Positions 38,410-49,389 of a stretch of DNA of 64,000 nt are shown here, piece by piece. A program made the position numbers and the translations under genes. Source of the DNA: Druceiella hillmani (taxonomy: Eukaryota > Arthropoda > Insecta > Lepidoptera > Hepialidae); NCBI GenBank assembly GCA_039881145.1, contig JAYKKI010000066.1:11485001-11549000 (forward strand), in the 5' to 3' direction. The stretch's first letter is position 1, and each line of letters starts with the position of its first letter. The notes below the pieces were generated by a model. The model made no database searches. It worked only from the letters and a program-made list of their open reading frames with translations, and was not told where the DNA came from.

Positions 38410-38900
38410 GGTAAGATTAATTGAAAACCAAAGCAAAACGACATTTTAAACTACATACAAGATTTATTTTAAAACGACATAGATGAAGGTTCGGTCGATC
38501 ACAAATTTTTAACCATTTAAGACGTAAATGATACTCAATACAGACGAAAATGTATCGAATACACAGGTTTTGAAGGTGTTATGAGTAAATGTTAATTTAG
38601 ATTAGAATAACACACATCTCCATAATCAAGAATAGGCAGAAGTAAAGTTTGACAAATGTGTACTTTAGTTCGCAGTGGAAAAAAAATTTAAATCCATTTA
38701 AAAGATAATATATTGAAGAAAATATTACGATCAACATCATTTACTTGAGAATGCCATGTGAGATGTTGGTTAATTAGTAGATCAATGTCGTTTACTGTTG
38801 AAGTAAATGGTATAATATAGCCGTTAAAAATAGCTGTGGTAATTCAGATATAGATATTATTGACAGAAGTTTCTGACTAATTAAAAGACCCTGCCTACTA
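38410..38900 (-). pseudogene. LINE reverse-transcriptase relic, C-terminal part
   Basis: Read on the minus strand from 38860 down: IIPFTSTVNDID then INQHLTWHSQV (the usual LGVxIDxxLTWxxHV), then LLLPILDYGDVCYSN, then after a frameshift LQNLCIRYIFV, then LKWLKICDRPNLHL. This is the distinctive thumb and C-terminal sequence of a common arthropod LINE group, usually written LLxPhLDYADVCY...LQNxCIRFIFG...LxWLPIxxRRxLHI. Two or more frameshifts are present. The RT core upstream (above 38900 on the plus coordinates) is not recognisable, and no poly-A or target duplication could be placed. It is a dead copy. It differs in subfamily from the 17.2-kb relic, which has the LVRSxLEY form. Confidence 0.85.
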
Positions 38901-39182
38901 GCCCACTAACTGATCAAGTGTATTATAGATAAAGGTCTAACAATTAATTGACCGGATATTACGTTGTGTCGTATTATTTGCCAATACCCAAAGTACCTAG
39001 AAAAGTCCAAATATTGAAAGATATAGATTTATGTAAATTTGTGATAAATTATTTCCCAGTAATCATATAGATTACTGCGAAGGGATCTGGAATCCCTCTT
39101 ATATTTAGGTTCGGCCCCATCTTGTTTCAGCAAGAAACTCATTATGGAATAATTGAAATAATGAGCTGCCTTTTTTCTTAAT

Positions 39183-39345
39183 TTTTCACAAATAAATGAA
39201 ACTAAGTTGTTTCTACTTTATGTCAATTATTTACGACGACCTAGGATTGATTGCGTGACAACATCTTCAGTTGGGCAAATCGTAAAGATTGGTAAAATGA
39301 TTTTCTACAAAATTAACGCCAAATATATTCAATTAATTTTATTCG
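39183..39345 (-). mobile_element. Foldback family, copy D (degenerate)
   Basis: AAATGAAACTAAGTTGTTTC marks a decayed arm, then ACGACCTAGG and ACATCTTCAGTTGGGC mark the ribozyme-like region on the minus strand, then TTTTCTACAAAATTAACGCC marks the outer module. The GAAA box has become CAAT, so any ribozyme is dead in this copy. Confidence 0.7.
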
Positions 39346-39835
39346 CTGTAATGGTGCAAGTTTATTCATCAGTAAGTAATTTCAGAGGTGAAGTTCTGCA
39401 CCATATCATCCACATTATTTAAACATGAGATGGAACTCCAATCAACACATCGTCCATCCTTAAGCAAAGACGACCAGTTTATTCGGCTGAAATTGTAATG
39501 ATATTTTATTTTAGATGAAGGAATTCTTAATAGAGAGAGAGAGAGATAAAGAGATCAGGATGACATAAACTTGAAGCATTAAATTGACCATAGGCAGAAT
39601 AACGATCAAGATTCGACATAATAATTGAGTCCAGGAGAGAATGACAAGATTTTTGTGGAATGTGGAAAAGGAAGGAAATACTTCCTTCCTTTAATAAAGT
39701 TTGGAAACGTAAATATGACACGAAGTTGCTTAGCTCTTGTTCTACCCCTATACAAACAAGTATTGAAATTTCCCAATAATCAATACTTCTGGTAAGATGG
39801 AATAAAGCTTTCAATAATTTCATAAAATTTATGGA

Positions 39836-39892
39836 AAAAGTTTATTCCCGGTGGACAGTACAGGACTTACTGCCCACCGGGAACAAACTTTT
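39836..39892. repeat. Short-loop inverted repeat (25-bp arms)
   Basis: Arms 39836-39860 and 39868-39892 match at 23 of 25 positions around a 7-base loop (caggact). The arms contain TTCCCGGTGG, which is GC-rich for this window. Confidence 0.9.
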
Positions 39893-40744
39893 AAACGGTA
39901 CAGATTAATAGTTTTAATCAGAAAAGGGAAATTTGAATTCTGCCGTATCTGCCTATGTAATCATTACGTAATAAATGTAAACTGGGTAGTTCAAAAAGAT
40001 TGGAAGATAATGAGGTTTAAGTTATATCTCACTGATGAGACACGCATGCATATTAAGGCTACTGAAAGCGGCAATAAATTCAGAATAATGTGAAAGCAGG
40101 CTTAGCGCATTTATATGACAAATGTTTAGATTTTTGTTTTCATTGTCGAATGCTGAATATAAAATATCGTCCGAAGAAGATTCCAAGTCATCTGAAAGAC
40201 ACTATCCAAATGTTGAACATTACGAGGAAAGAAAATGAAAGGAATCAGAGGAGGAAAAATTTGCGTCGCTCGTATAAAATTTTCCAATAAAAAAATAAAA
40301 GTAGACTACTACAATTAAAATTACCTAAGAAAAAATAAATAGAAAAAATAAAAGAAATATTCCAATGAAAAAATAAACGAAGAAAATGAAAAAAAAAACA
40401 AAACTTATAAAAAAGTAAATAACAACAATAAACAGTAAAAAAATGGAACAAACAGTAAGCTAAATATAAGTTAATGCAATACACATAACATAATTAAAAA
40501 AACAGAAAACATAAATGATAATACATTATAAATCTACCTGCAATTGGAGTAACGCTTATAAAGACCAAAAGCCATAGAGTTAAAAACAAGTTACAAAAAG
40601 AATTTTAAAAAAAATATAGTGATAAAATAGTGAAGAAAATACATACAGTGATACAAATAATAATATATTGCGATTATTGTCAAAGTAATTATTGATATGG
40701 TTAGGAAACATCCGTATCAATAATCTGTTTCCCAATGAATGTAT
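39893..40744. other. Stretch of unknown nature with plus-strand open frames
   Basis: Consecutive plus-strand frames at 39851-40093 and 40090-40290 (reading KFEFCRICLCNHYVIN and then LTDETRMHIKATESG) are less AT-driven than average and overlap by a few bases in different frames. They may be one broken gene or transposon fragment, but I do not recognise the family. From 40290 to 40660 the sequence is A-rich with low complexity. Confidence 0.25.
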
Positions 40745-41398
40745 TTATTTCAATGGCCGCGGTCTCAGCATAGTCCGCTCTCCAGTTGTATTTGCCGGGA
40801 CTGGACTAGCCAGAAGACGTAATTTTGCTGACTGTAAGTGAACGCGAGTAGTGATTGTTTCCTTGCATCCATCTGCATATAGGACTATGATCTTACTATC
40901 GCGTGTCCAGCAATTGGCAGGTGAAAATATCGCCGTGATTGACGACTCACTGATTATTGTGCGTATTCCTTGAAGATATTTCTTTTTCGACCAGACTTCA
41001 TAACGTTCAGATGTTCAGGTGCCGAGCGAATTTCATCAGAAATTGATCGGAGTTATAGCATTTTGTGCTTGCGAGCTCAAGATAATAACAGTATTCCATA
41101 TCAGCATTTGTGATGGATTTACAACAGAGTTTCCCGTTGATAATGGCCATTCTGTTTCAGGATTCTCTTTAACACCGTGGATGAGCAAGGTATTACAGCG
41201 ACCTTTGGTCTCTAACTCCTCAATTTGATGTTTCAAGTGAGTAGTTCTCGTCAATAGGGCAGCTATCATAGACGTAACCTCCTTGCTTAGCGATTCTATA
41301 GAGGGGGCCGCCACAGTTGTGATGGACTGGAGTTTATCCAGCTGTTGTAATTGCGCCAACCCAGACGTATTAGCCAGTCTTCTCATTTCTTCTTCCAT
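40745..41398 (-). pseudogene. LINE ORF1 relic (coiled-coil and C-terminal domain)
   Basis: The first frame (41036-41398, starting MEEEMRRLANT) has a heptad-like region and then HQIEELETKGRCNTLLIHGV, the junction typical of ORF1 proteins of several LINE groups (LExxxRRNNLLIHGI). After a frameshift near 41025 the reading continues as EVWSKKKYLQGIRTIISES, then CWTRDSKIIVLYADGCKE and TITTRVHL, and ends in TAA at 40745. This is the C-terminal nucleic-acid-binding part. ORF1 proteins coat element RNA and act as chaperones. The following ORF2 is not present in the AT-rich sequence to the left. GC content is higher than the surroundings. The coding break and missing ORF2 make this a dead, truncated copy. 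Confidence 0.75.
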
Positions 41399-42943
41399 GT
41401 CGATAAAGTTTTACCGCAAGTTTTTAATAGTAATTATATCGATGTTTAAGTGACGGATAAGGCACTGGTATTAATATGTGCTAAAACATAGGTTTTACAT
41501 TAAATAGTGCTTTGAAAAGTTAGTATTAAATTTTGCTCTATTAGCTCATTATATTAGTAGTATAATATAGTAAAATATTATTTTATAGTTATTATGAATA
41601 ATTACAACTGGAGAAATGCAATCACTTAATACTTCCAATCTACCCACAGATTATCCTTACTTACTACTTATATGTAACATAAATTATTTCTCAGTAATAT
41701 TTTCACCATATATTCATTACCATCATGTTCTCGCGGATACAAGTGTTATGAAAGATGATGAGATATCACGTATCAACGTGATATCAATCGAAAAATAGTG
41801 TGATGCTGACATATTATAATTTATTGCACATTTATGGGACAATAGAAATTACATAGTGCTCTATTTATCTACGTAATAATTCAATACAGTCGTTCGTAAA
41901 TTTCTTTTATTCATTTATCCTATCTTGCATTACTAATACGTTCATGAAATAATTTTTTACAATAAATGAAAATAAAAATACATTTGGTTATAAAACAACC
42001 CAGAATAATTATGAAAAACTACTTCAAACAAACCGAATTACAATACAATTTAATTTCTTACCCCTCTTTAACCTAGTATGTACTCGAGACAACCTAACTT
42101 TAATTAAGTTTTATTCAGGAAAGTGTAACTTATCTGAGCTCTCCAGTGTAGCTAGGATTATTAGCATTATTATGACCAAGTGGTTTATAGTAAGATGAGC
42201 TCTCAGGCCGTATTTTTTTTTTTGCTTTTTAGGAGAACGGCAATCGCACGGTTATTTTCAACATTGTATGTCGATTCTATAGAAGCTAAGATAAATAAGT
42301 ATACTAGTATTTATTTTCTGTTTCACTGTATCGGTTCAATTGTTAATTATATGGTAAATTATTAGAATAAATGAAAACGTTAATTTTTCTGCCGCTATTT
42401 TCCTTACCGTTTCTTTAATTGTAAAAATGTTTAAAGAATATAAACCAGAAGCAAAATTGGAATTAAAAAGTGTCATATCAAATAAAAATGCAACGCTAAT
42501 TATATCTATTCAAATAAAAAAAATAATATGTGGTGATAAAGAAAGAAAATTAAAAATAATTTTAAAAAATTCAATACTCGTAAATTGAATTAAATGAACC
42601 AGGTTATAAAGAAAAGAAATTTGAAACATATCACGCAGTCACAATGTACATTAATTTCAATTTAATTCATTTTTAATTAAATAAATAATTTTTAAATGAC
42701 GGAAGATGATTGAAATCAATGCAGTTTAAGAAAAATATGATAATGCAATTCAAAACAGATATCCTTAAATGGTTTTGTTGTACCGAGTGTATATACAAAA
42801 ATAGTAATTATTATACTAAATACTATATTAATAGAACAAAACAAATACTTTTTTGTTTACAAGTCTTTATTTTAATACTTACGACATAACATATTAAAAA
42901 TTACCTGTACTTAATATTTTCTGTTCTTTCGTAGTGACTAACA
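41399..42943. other. AT-rich gene-free stretch
   Basis: Nothing supportable. A small hairpin GATATCACG-TATCAA-CGTGATATC lies at about 41762-41785. Confidence 0.6.
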
Positions 42944-43015
42944 GCCTCCATAGCTCAGGGGTGAGAGCACTGGTCTTGTAAACCAGGGGTCGGGAGTTCG
43001 AATCTCCCTGGAGGC
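42944..43015 (+). tRNA. tRNA-Thr (anticodon TGT)
   Basis: A full canonical cloverleaf: acceptor GCCTCCA/TGGAGGC with 7 pairs, D arm GCTC-AGGGGTGA-GAGC, anticodon arm CTGGT-CTTGTAA-ACCAG with anticodon TGT, T arm GGGAG-TTCGAAT-CTCCC, discriminator A at 43016. There is no intron. Internal A and B boxes (TAGCTCAGGGG, GTTCGAATC) are intact. A T-run terminator is not immediate, but TTTTTT-like runs follow at about 43035 and 43060. The flanks are unrelated to those of the 4.6/13.3/13.9-kb tRNA family. This is the best candidate for a working gene in the window. Confidence 0.95.
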
Positions 43016-43016
43016 A

Positions 43017-45030
43017 AAGAAAACCTTCCATGAATTTTTTAAATTTTGTAAATTATAAATTTTTTTTAAATTTTGTAAATTATACTGAAGTGAATTTTTG
43101 TTTCCAATTTAAAAAGTGGATGCATGTAATGAATAAAACATTTACATTAAACAAAAAAAATTAAAAAATATTTCATGTCAAATTAAAAACACTGTTTTTC
43201 GAGGTCTATATTTTCAAGACTCAGTTTATTCTTGCAACTTTTTAACTTTACTGACTAATAAAAGCAAAACTGAAAAATATGATTAAAAAAGTCACCAAAA
43301 GTGACTTATGTCATTGTCGTATACATTTTTAATCAACAGCATTCTCCGCATGATTACTTCCTATAAGTTTTCCGAATACATTTTGGAAAATGTTCATAAA
43401 AACGTAATTGAGAACCTTCTGCTAATTGGCAATGGTTGGCTGCTAAGAACGGTTTTGCACCATATTCAATAAACATTTAATATTGATAGTAATCGGGCGC
43501 CCGGCCAGTGTATTATTTTGGATGACGGCAATCTAAATTACATCAAGCATGAGAAACTGGACTTTGTATCCTATTTATATACGAAATATGACATTATTTA
43601 GCGAAGCTTTTTTGTTATATTAACTTGTTTATTTACTTTCGTTCACATAAATGTAATAGTTGAAAAATTTCATTAACGGTAGGTGAAAAAAATAAACTGA
43701 AATATTTAATATGGTTTTTTTTTCAAGTTTTGTTTTTATTGTTTAGAACAAATTAAGATATTTAATTGTTTTAAATTAAAAATTTATTTCAAATCATTTG
43801 TTTTTGTAATTTATTCTTGCGAGTCGAGGCAATTGACATCGGCTACTGTTGTAATTTCGTAACAAGAAGTATTGATAGATAAAATTAGTGCTATTCTAAA
43901 TTATGTTTTTAACTGGAAATTTATAGCACGTAATTATAAAACAATCAATTAAAAAAATTACTTCAACCCTCTTGTTGTATATTGATACGAATCTTCATGC
44001 ATTCTTCATTCAACGTTCTTGCAAAAAAAAATTTCGACTATTTTCGGAAAATATCAAGGCGTGTATATCGAATTTTGTTTACTAGTAAACATTTTGTGGC
44101 AATATCAAAATATGGTTATCGTATTGTATCTATTCCACTATGGTTTTTTCATATGTTCTTGGATATTTCACAAATTAAATTATGTTATTTAAAATTATGT
44201 TTGATGGGAACGCACATGTGATCCAATAGGCAAAGCGTGCAAAACGACTATATGCCTATTATACTTTTTACCCATGTGCGAAATAGAATTTAGACTTTAT
44301 TTGAAATATATTCTAAAAATTCATGTTTTATTAGAAATATGTTCTTCGAAATACATTCTAAATATTTAAAAAAAGGAACAATAATAGGTGGTTTATTGAT
44401 CATCATGGAATTGCCTTTCAATTTCGCTCTGATATAAGCTCAAAAAGGACAGTTTGTTATATGTTGAGAACTGCGTCATCAATGCTACTCTTTTATATAA
44501 TATAGGTAAAAGTGAATCCAAATATCTTCTATCATGTCACTACTGAATTTTTTGTCAAGTTTATTTTATCTTAGAAATAAATTTATCTTTTCCTTGTTTA
44601 GATATTCTCTTATTATTCCCTTCTAATTTGTATCTGTTTTTATAAGTCTTAAAAAATGAAAGCGCAACTTTTTGCTTTAAGCATGCCCGTTTTGTTCACA
44701 AGATATGCCACCTTCAAAGGCAAAGCGAGTTTCCTAAGAAATTCGTAATTTCTTGCGTTTTTGTATTTTGAAAATTTATACAAAAATTTTTGATGTACCG
44801 TTAAGCTACTAATTTTAATTGTTATATTATTTTTCGATAACAATAAAAGTAGCAGCTTTGATCCATTTTCCCTACGTGTAAATTTTGTACTGTATAATAT
44901 AATGGGGATGAGCGATGTTGATAACTGTCGATATGACACCGGCGTTAGTGGTACCAACTTGACATCAACAACTCATTACTATCGAACTTAAAACGTCGAT
45001 GTTCATTGATATGGATGGTTTGAAATATAC
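43017..45030. other. AT-rich gene-free stretch
   Basis: A duplicated TTTTAAATTTTGTAAATTAT follows the tRNA (about 43037-43085). A minus-strand frame of 102 codons (44649-44957) is open but has no recognisable motif. Nothing else is supportable. Confidence 0.55.
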
Positions 45031-45038
45031 ATACATAC

Positions 45039-45127
<89 letters not shown>
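45031..45127. repeat. Compound (CA)n(CG)n(CA)n(TA)n microsatellite
   Basis: About 20 CA units, then about eight CG units, then CA and TA units. Alternating purine-pyrimidine of this kind can adopt Z-DNA. Confidence 0.95.
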
Positions 45128-45128
<1 letters not shown>

Positions 45129-46200
45129 TTGTTTTTAATTTTTTTTTTTTTTCAAATATATTTTTATCTTATATGAAAATGAAATAGTTTCGAAAACAAA
45201 TCCATAAATAACTACTTTAAATATGGAGATAAAATTATTTAAATAGGACGGCTGACTAAATTTGTGTTAAATTTATTTTCGAAGCTTTTATGTTATCAAA
45301 GTCGAGTTTTCCTATTAATTGGGGTATAACACTTTCAGAGCTCTTATTGGATAATCTTAACATTTTTTACTGATGACCGATAATGATATATTTAATTACG
45401 CTAATTTTTGAAACGAGGGATAAAGAAACATTTGATATAGAGATCAATATTATCAAAAAATCTTCTAGGTTTATCGATCCCATGTTTTTATTTATTTAAA
45501 TAAGTCCATCTAATAATGAATAAACAAGAATTAGTTTGTTTGAAATAATACTAACATTTGTTTATCCGATTGCTCGTTTAACAAAATTTAGATATTAATG
45601 AAAATAATACAAAAATGGGCATATATACTTATTATTTGGGCATATGTAAGGGATGATTTATATATGGAGAATACTATTTATATTACTCGACGTAAGACGT
45701 TAATCGTTTGCAACACTGAAAGGTATTTTTCATCTCAACGTTTATTCTTTAGAACTTGCTAAACTTTCCACTCTATTTTCATGTATGGATGTCGTCGAAG
45801 TTGACAAGAGCTCACCGAAATGTTAAAGTTCAAATGAAAAATTTAGATTTACGTCTGTTTCTCTGACTGTTTTTCTCAGTGGTTCCAGCTAATGAAACCA
45901 TACCTAAAGTGCTACCGATGCTATTTTGGCAAACAAAATATATCATTTATATTTTGTTTTCCAAAATAGCATGGGTGAACTTGCTTGTCCGTTACATTAT
46001 CGGTATCTTAAAAGTTTTCAGTGTTAACTAACGTAGACACATCTGCTGTAAAATTATACTAATTTATTTTTGTTTTATTCTAGGACCTCTTTTCATTTAC
46101 TTCCTGAGAACTTGACATATTTACTTTGTTCAAAGACAAATATCTGTTTGATAAAATTTGGCTTGGACCGTACGTTATAAATACATTTCAAATATTGAAT
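45128..46200. other. AT-rich stretch with one hairpin
   Basis: Holds a short-loop inverted repeat at 45918-45972 (25-bp arms, 24 of 25 matching, loop tcatt). No gene seen. Confidence 0.6.
45918..45972. repeat. Short-loop inverted repeat (25-bp arms)
   Basis: Arms 45918-45942 (ATGCTATTTTGGCAAACAAA...) and 45948-45972, one mismatch, 5-base loop. Confidence 0.9.
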
Positions 46201-46246
46201 CCTGAAGATGTTAAAGAAAGTCAACTAGTTTCATTTAATTGTGAAT
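46201..46246 (+). mobile_element. Foldback family fragment
   Basis: CCTGAAGATGTTAAAG (the start of the ribozyme-like motif), then AGTCAACTAGTTTCATTTAA and TTGTGAATAC, the terminal arm. The middle of the element is deleted. Confidence 0.6.
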
Positions 46247-46275
46247 ACATTTCAATATAAATATTTGTATACGTG

Positions 46276-46301
46276 AATACACATACACACACACACACAC
46301 A

Positions 46302-46369
<68 letters not shown>

Positions 46370-46370
46370 A

Positions 46371-46445
<75 letters not shown>
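46276..46445. repeat. (CA)n followed by (TA)n microsatellite
   Basis: About 38 CA units then about 50 TA units with small interruptions. Confidence 0.95.
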
Positions 46446-46448
<3 letters not shown>

Positions 46449-47379
46449 AATACGAAACGAAAATTAAATTTGAATGAATGACTTTAAAAACACTCTGAGA
46501 TTAATTATATATTTAGAAATCAGCTTTCTAAAAATATAACAAAGATCCCATAATATTTTATTTTTTGAAATGAATCAATATACTTAAAGAAAAAAAGAAA
46601 AAATCATTACTGTTTTCACATATATGGAAAAAACGATTTATTAATTTGACTTGGTACGTTGTAGACGCTATTGTTGTTATATTGTATTGAGTTACATTAT
46701 AGAAACACATTGGTAACATTAAAAACATATATCAAAGTGTTAAAAAATTTAAAATAGAGGTTACTCTGGACAAATTAAATAAAAATTATTTAGATCATTT
46801 TATTGGTAAGTAACTTAGACAATTACAGTAAACAGTTAACAATTAGACATAATGAGTATCACAATTATTATTCTTATCCAGAATCACCAAATTACTTACC
46901 TTTTTATCATTGAACGTAGGTAAATAATGTTAACGTGAATAAACATTATTAAGTATTTTATAATTAAAATACCAAAAATGTTTAGTCTTTTTGCAAAATC
47001 AGGATTTGATAACAATTAGGTGATAGAGTATTCAATAGTAGGTAGGCACTTAATTTAGATATTATTATTTGATCAGCAATTAAAAAATTAATCTCAGTTC
47101 AAGTAATCAGTGCATTTTAAAATTATAAAAAAACCTATACTGTCCTAAAATAAATAACCAGTTTTTATCAAAACTAGGGAAGTAACAAAAAAGTTAGTAA
47201 AAATACGTATCTATGTCACTTAATATATAACTCAGGACCTCATAGCTAAGTACTTCAACACTTACAACTTATTTAAAAGATCACAATTTCACTTAATATT
47301 AACTAGAACCCGATAAACCAGTCATAGCAGACACTTTAGATTTAGTAAAACTTTTAGTGTTTTTCCTCTCAACAATAAT
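46446..47379. other. AT-rich stretch downstream of the DDE-like relic
   Basis: No gene seen. The C-terminal end of the DDE-like family would be expected here on the minus strand but could not be recognised. Confidence 0.5.
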
Positions 47380-48400
47380 AAAATTTCAGTGACTACTAGC
47401 TAACTAAAAGACGATGATTTAAAAAACATAATGATATGTAGTTAGGTTTGTACAGCATATAAGCACAAAGCAATCTTAAAATTGTTTTTTAGCTTAGCAC
47501 AGTTGTATAAAAAGCTAACAACATCCAAATCTTTAACTTTTTGTGAAACCTTTATGGGATATTTGAACACACTAGTACCGATTTCGTTTACACCTATATT
47601 AACATTCAATTAATTCCAAAGACACTTTGAACATCATTATTCTGAATATTATGAATAGTTGAGTACCTTAAGTTTAGATCTATAGTAAAAGATAGAACTA
47701 TCACTTTTAGGACACTGAATTGACAGCTTGAAGATCGAAAAGAGCGACCAAAATATTTTAGATCCCTCTGACGTTTTCCTCCTCAGTGAGCGACAATTGT
47801 TTTTCTCTAAAATATTTCCCGTAATTTGCGTGTCTAGATTCCTACACTATAGGTATATTATTTCTATGTGCCTAGTAAATATTGCACAAGCCTTTTTTAG
47901 GTAAAAAAATTATATTTTAAAACTTTATCTAAATATGCGACAGAACTTCCTCTAAGTAGCGAAAGGAGCTCTATAAAGACATATGTCAGTTTTGCTTCAT
48001 TCGATGTCATTCCAAATTAGCTCATGTATAGTACGATTAAATTTTTAGTATCAACTTTTTAAATTTTTTAGCACCATTTTTAATACCTTCATCCACATTG
48101 ATATGATTTTTAATACATTATCGGTAATTTTTAATTGAAGAAATATGTTTCTTTACGTTTCTTCTTTATAACCGTCTCTAGAGGTCGATTGTTCATTCCT
48201 AAATTATTAAAAAAAAACTTTTCGCATACTCGGCCCTTAGCACCAGAAATGATCAAAAAGACGTTATATACGTTCTTATTATAATACTTTCTTGCAATGT
48301 TCCCTTTGAATCGGACTTGTAAAGATGTTTTGTGATGCCTACTTCGGCACTGTCCACTCATCGACTCATTAAAAATTTGCTATCCTTATTGTCCTTAGTG
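47380..48400 (-). pseudogene. Relic of a DDE-like invertebrate gene family (FDLQ/PKKD type)
   Basis: A decayed minus-strand copy of a protein family common and multicopy in aphids, hydras and other invertebrates, probably a domesticated or mobile DDE-type nuclease. In order: YYNKNVYNVFLI, GRVCEKFFFNNLG and NNRPLETVIKKK (48361-48131); HINVDEGIKNGAKKF near 48080; FFYLKKACAIFTR at about 47920-47880 (family FFxPKKDxCxxC, here damaged); REKQLSLTEEE near 47800; FDLQAVNSVPKSDSSIFYY with SKLKVLNY at about 47740-47660; VNEIGTSVFKY near 47585; VVSFLYNCAKLKNNFKIALC at about 47525-47470 (family VxFYSDNCxGQNKN, so the expected Asp is lost). Frames change repeatedly, so the copy is dead. Family membership rests on my recall of its motifs; catalytic status is inferred. 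Confidence 0.8.
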
Positions 48401-48637
48401 CAATTTTCTTTAAATAATGGTGTTAGGTGACGTTTTGAAATAGTTTTTTAAGTTTTTGTTAATTAATATGATATTTTGGGGTTTATTAATCGCTCTGCAA
48501 TATTTTTTTTTTCAATTTATTTCTTGTTTTGGTCTCTGTTTCCCGTTTTCGTCAAAATACAATCCGCTTGTTGACTTTATTTTCGCGATGATAATGTTCC
48601 GGTAATTTTAATGGTTCATTTTCTGTTGAGAGAAAAT

Positions 48638-49389
48638 TTAGCTAATGTTAAACATTCTTTTGTGAATATCCGTGTCATCTTTTGTGGTTGCATTAATGGT
48701 TGCTGATCTAAAATTAAAAAAATCTTGAACCTCACCTTCACAGCAAAAATCTGAAGAACTTTCAGTGCATTTTGATTCCATAGCTTCATAGTTCGGGTCT
48801 TTTACGGAATTATTGCTATCTTGGAAAAAATACAAAATTAATATAAATTTTCACTTAGTAGTTATTAAGACATTTCATTAAAAACTATTAACTTCGCAGT
48901 AAGACATACTAATATTTAAAGTCTTACTTGAAGAACTAGTGTTAATATTAGTCGATTCATAGCGACAGCGATTGGAAGATAATTTGTCTGAAAAAATAGT
49001 TTGTCAACTGAAAATGAATCAACGGACGGTATAAATAATAAAAAAATATAAGCTTCTAACGCTTCTCACTGATGACTACCCGACCCGATGTTCTCGACAT
49101 GAGAATGAGTCAAAACTCAATGTATTAACGTCCAGATAGTTCATGTCACAGAGTTCACGTGTCTACCCTCCTACTCTATCATATCCTAGTCGCACTCTAT
49201 AAGCCATCTACTTGTACCAATTAATCACGCCAAATACAGACACATCCAAAAAGACAAACTAATAAACATTAACAAAATTTCACTTACCTACTGCGATCAC
49301 TGCAATGTTGGATGCTGGAGCTACCTTCTTCAATATGAATGTTGGAGCTATCAGTATTCTTCATTTGATTATCTGAATTACCTTGCTCA
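48638..49389 (-). CDS. Candidate N-terminal exons of the DDE-like gene
   Basis: Three minus-strand exons are proposed upstream of the conserved relic. Exon 1, about 49389-49288: acceptor TATATAG, reads SDNQMKNTDSSNIHIEE and HCSDR, donor AGTAG|GTAAGTG. Exon 2, 48987-48928: acceptor TATTTTTTCAG, reads KLSSNRCRYESTNIN, donor TTCAA|GTAAGA. Exon 3, 48819-48638: acceptor TTTTTCCAAG, reads NSNNSVKDPNYEAMESK and SSSDFCCEGEVQDFF, to a stop. Exons 2 and 3 join in phase. Exons 1 and 2 join only if the alternative donor CGCA|GTAGGT is used, so either exon 1 is spliced there, an exon is missing, or the gene is broken. The acidic Ser/Asn-rich sequence matches the usual N-terminus of the family. Introns are short (108 and about 300 bp). 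Confidence 0.45.

Noticed and set aside
41036..41228. Plus-strand open frame of 69 codons at 41019-41228
   Set aside because: It is the shadow of the minus-strand LINE ORF1 relic.
44649..44957. 102-codon minus-strand open frame
   Set aside because: It is one of the longest frames but has no recognisable motif and no convincing splice or start context, so it was not called as a gene.
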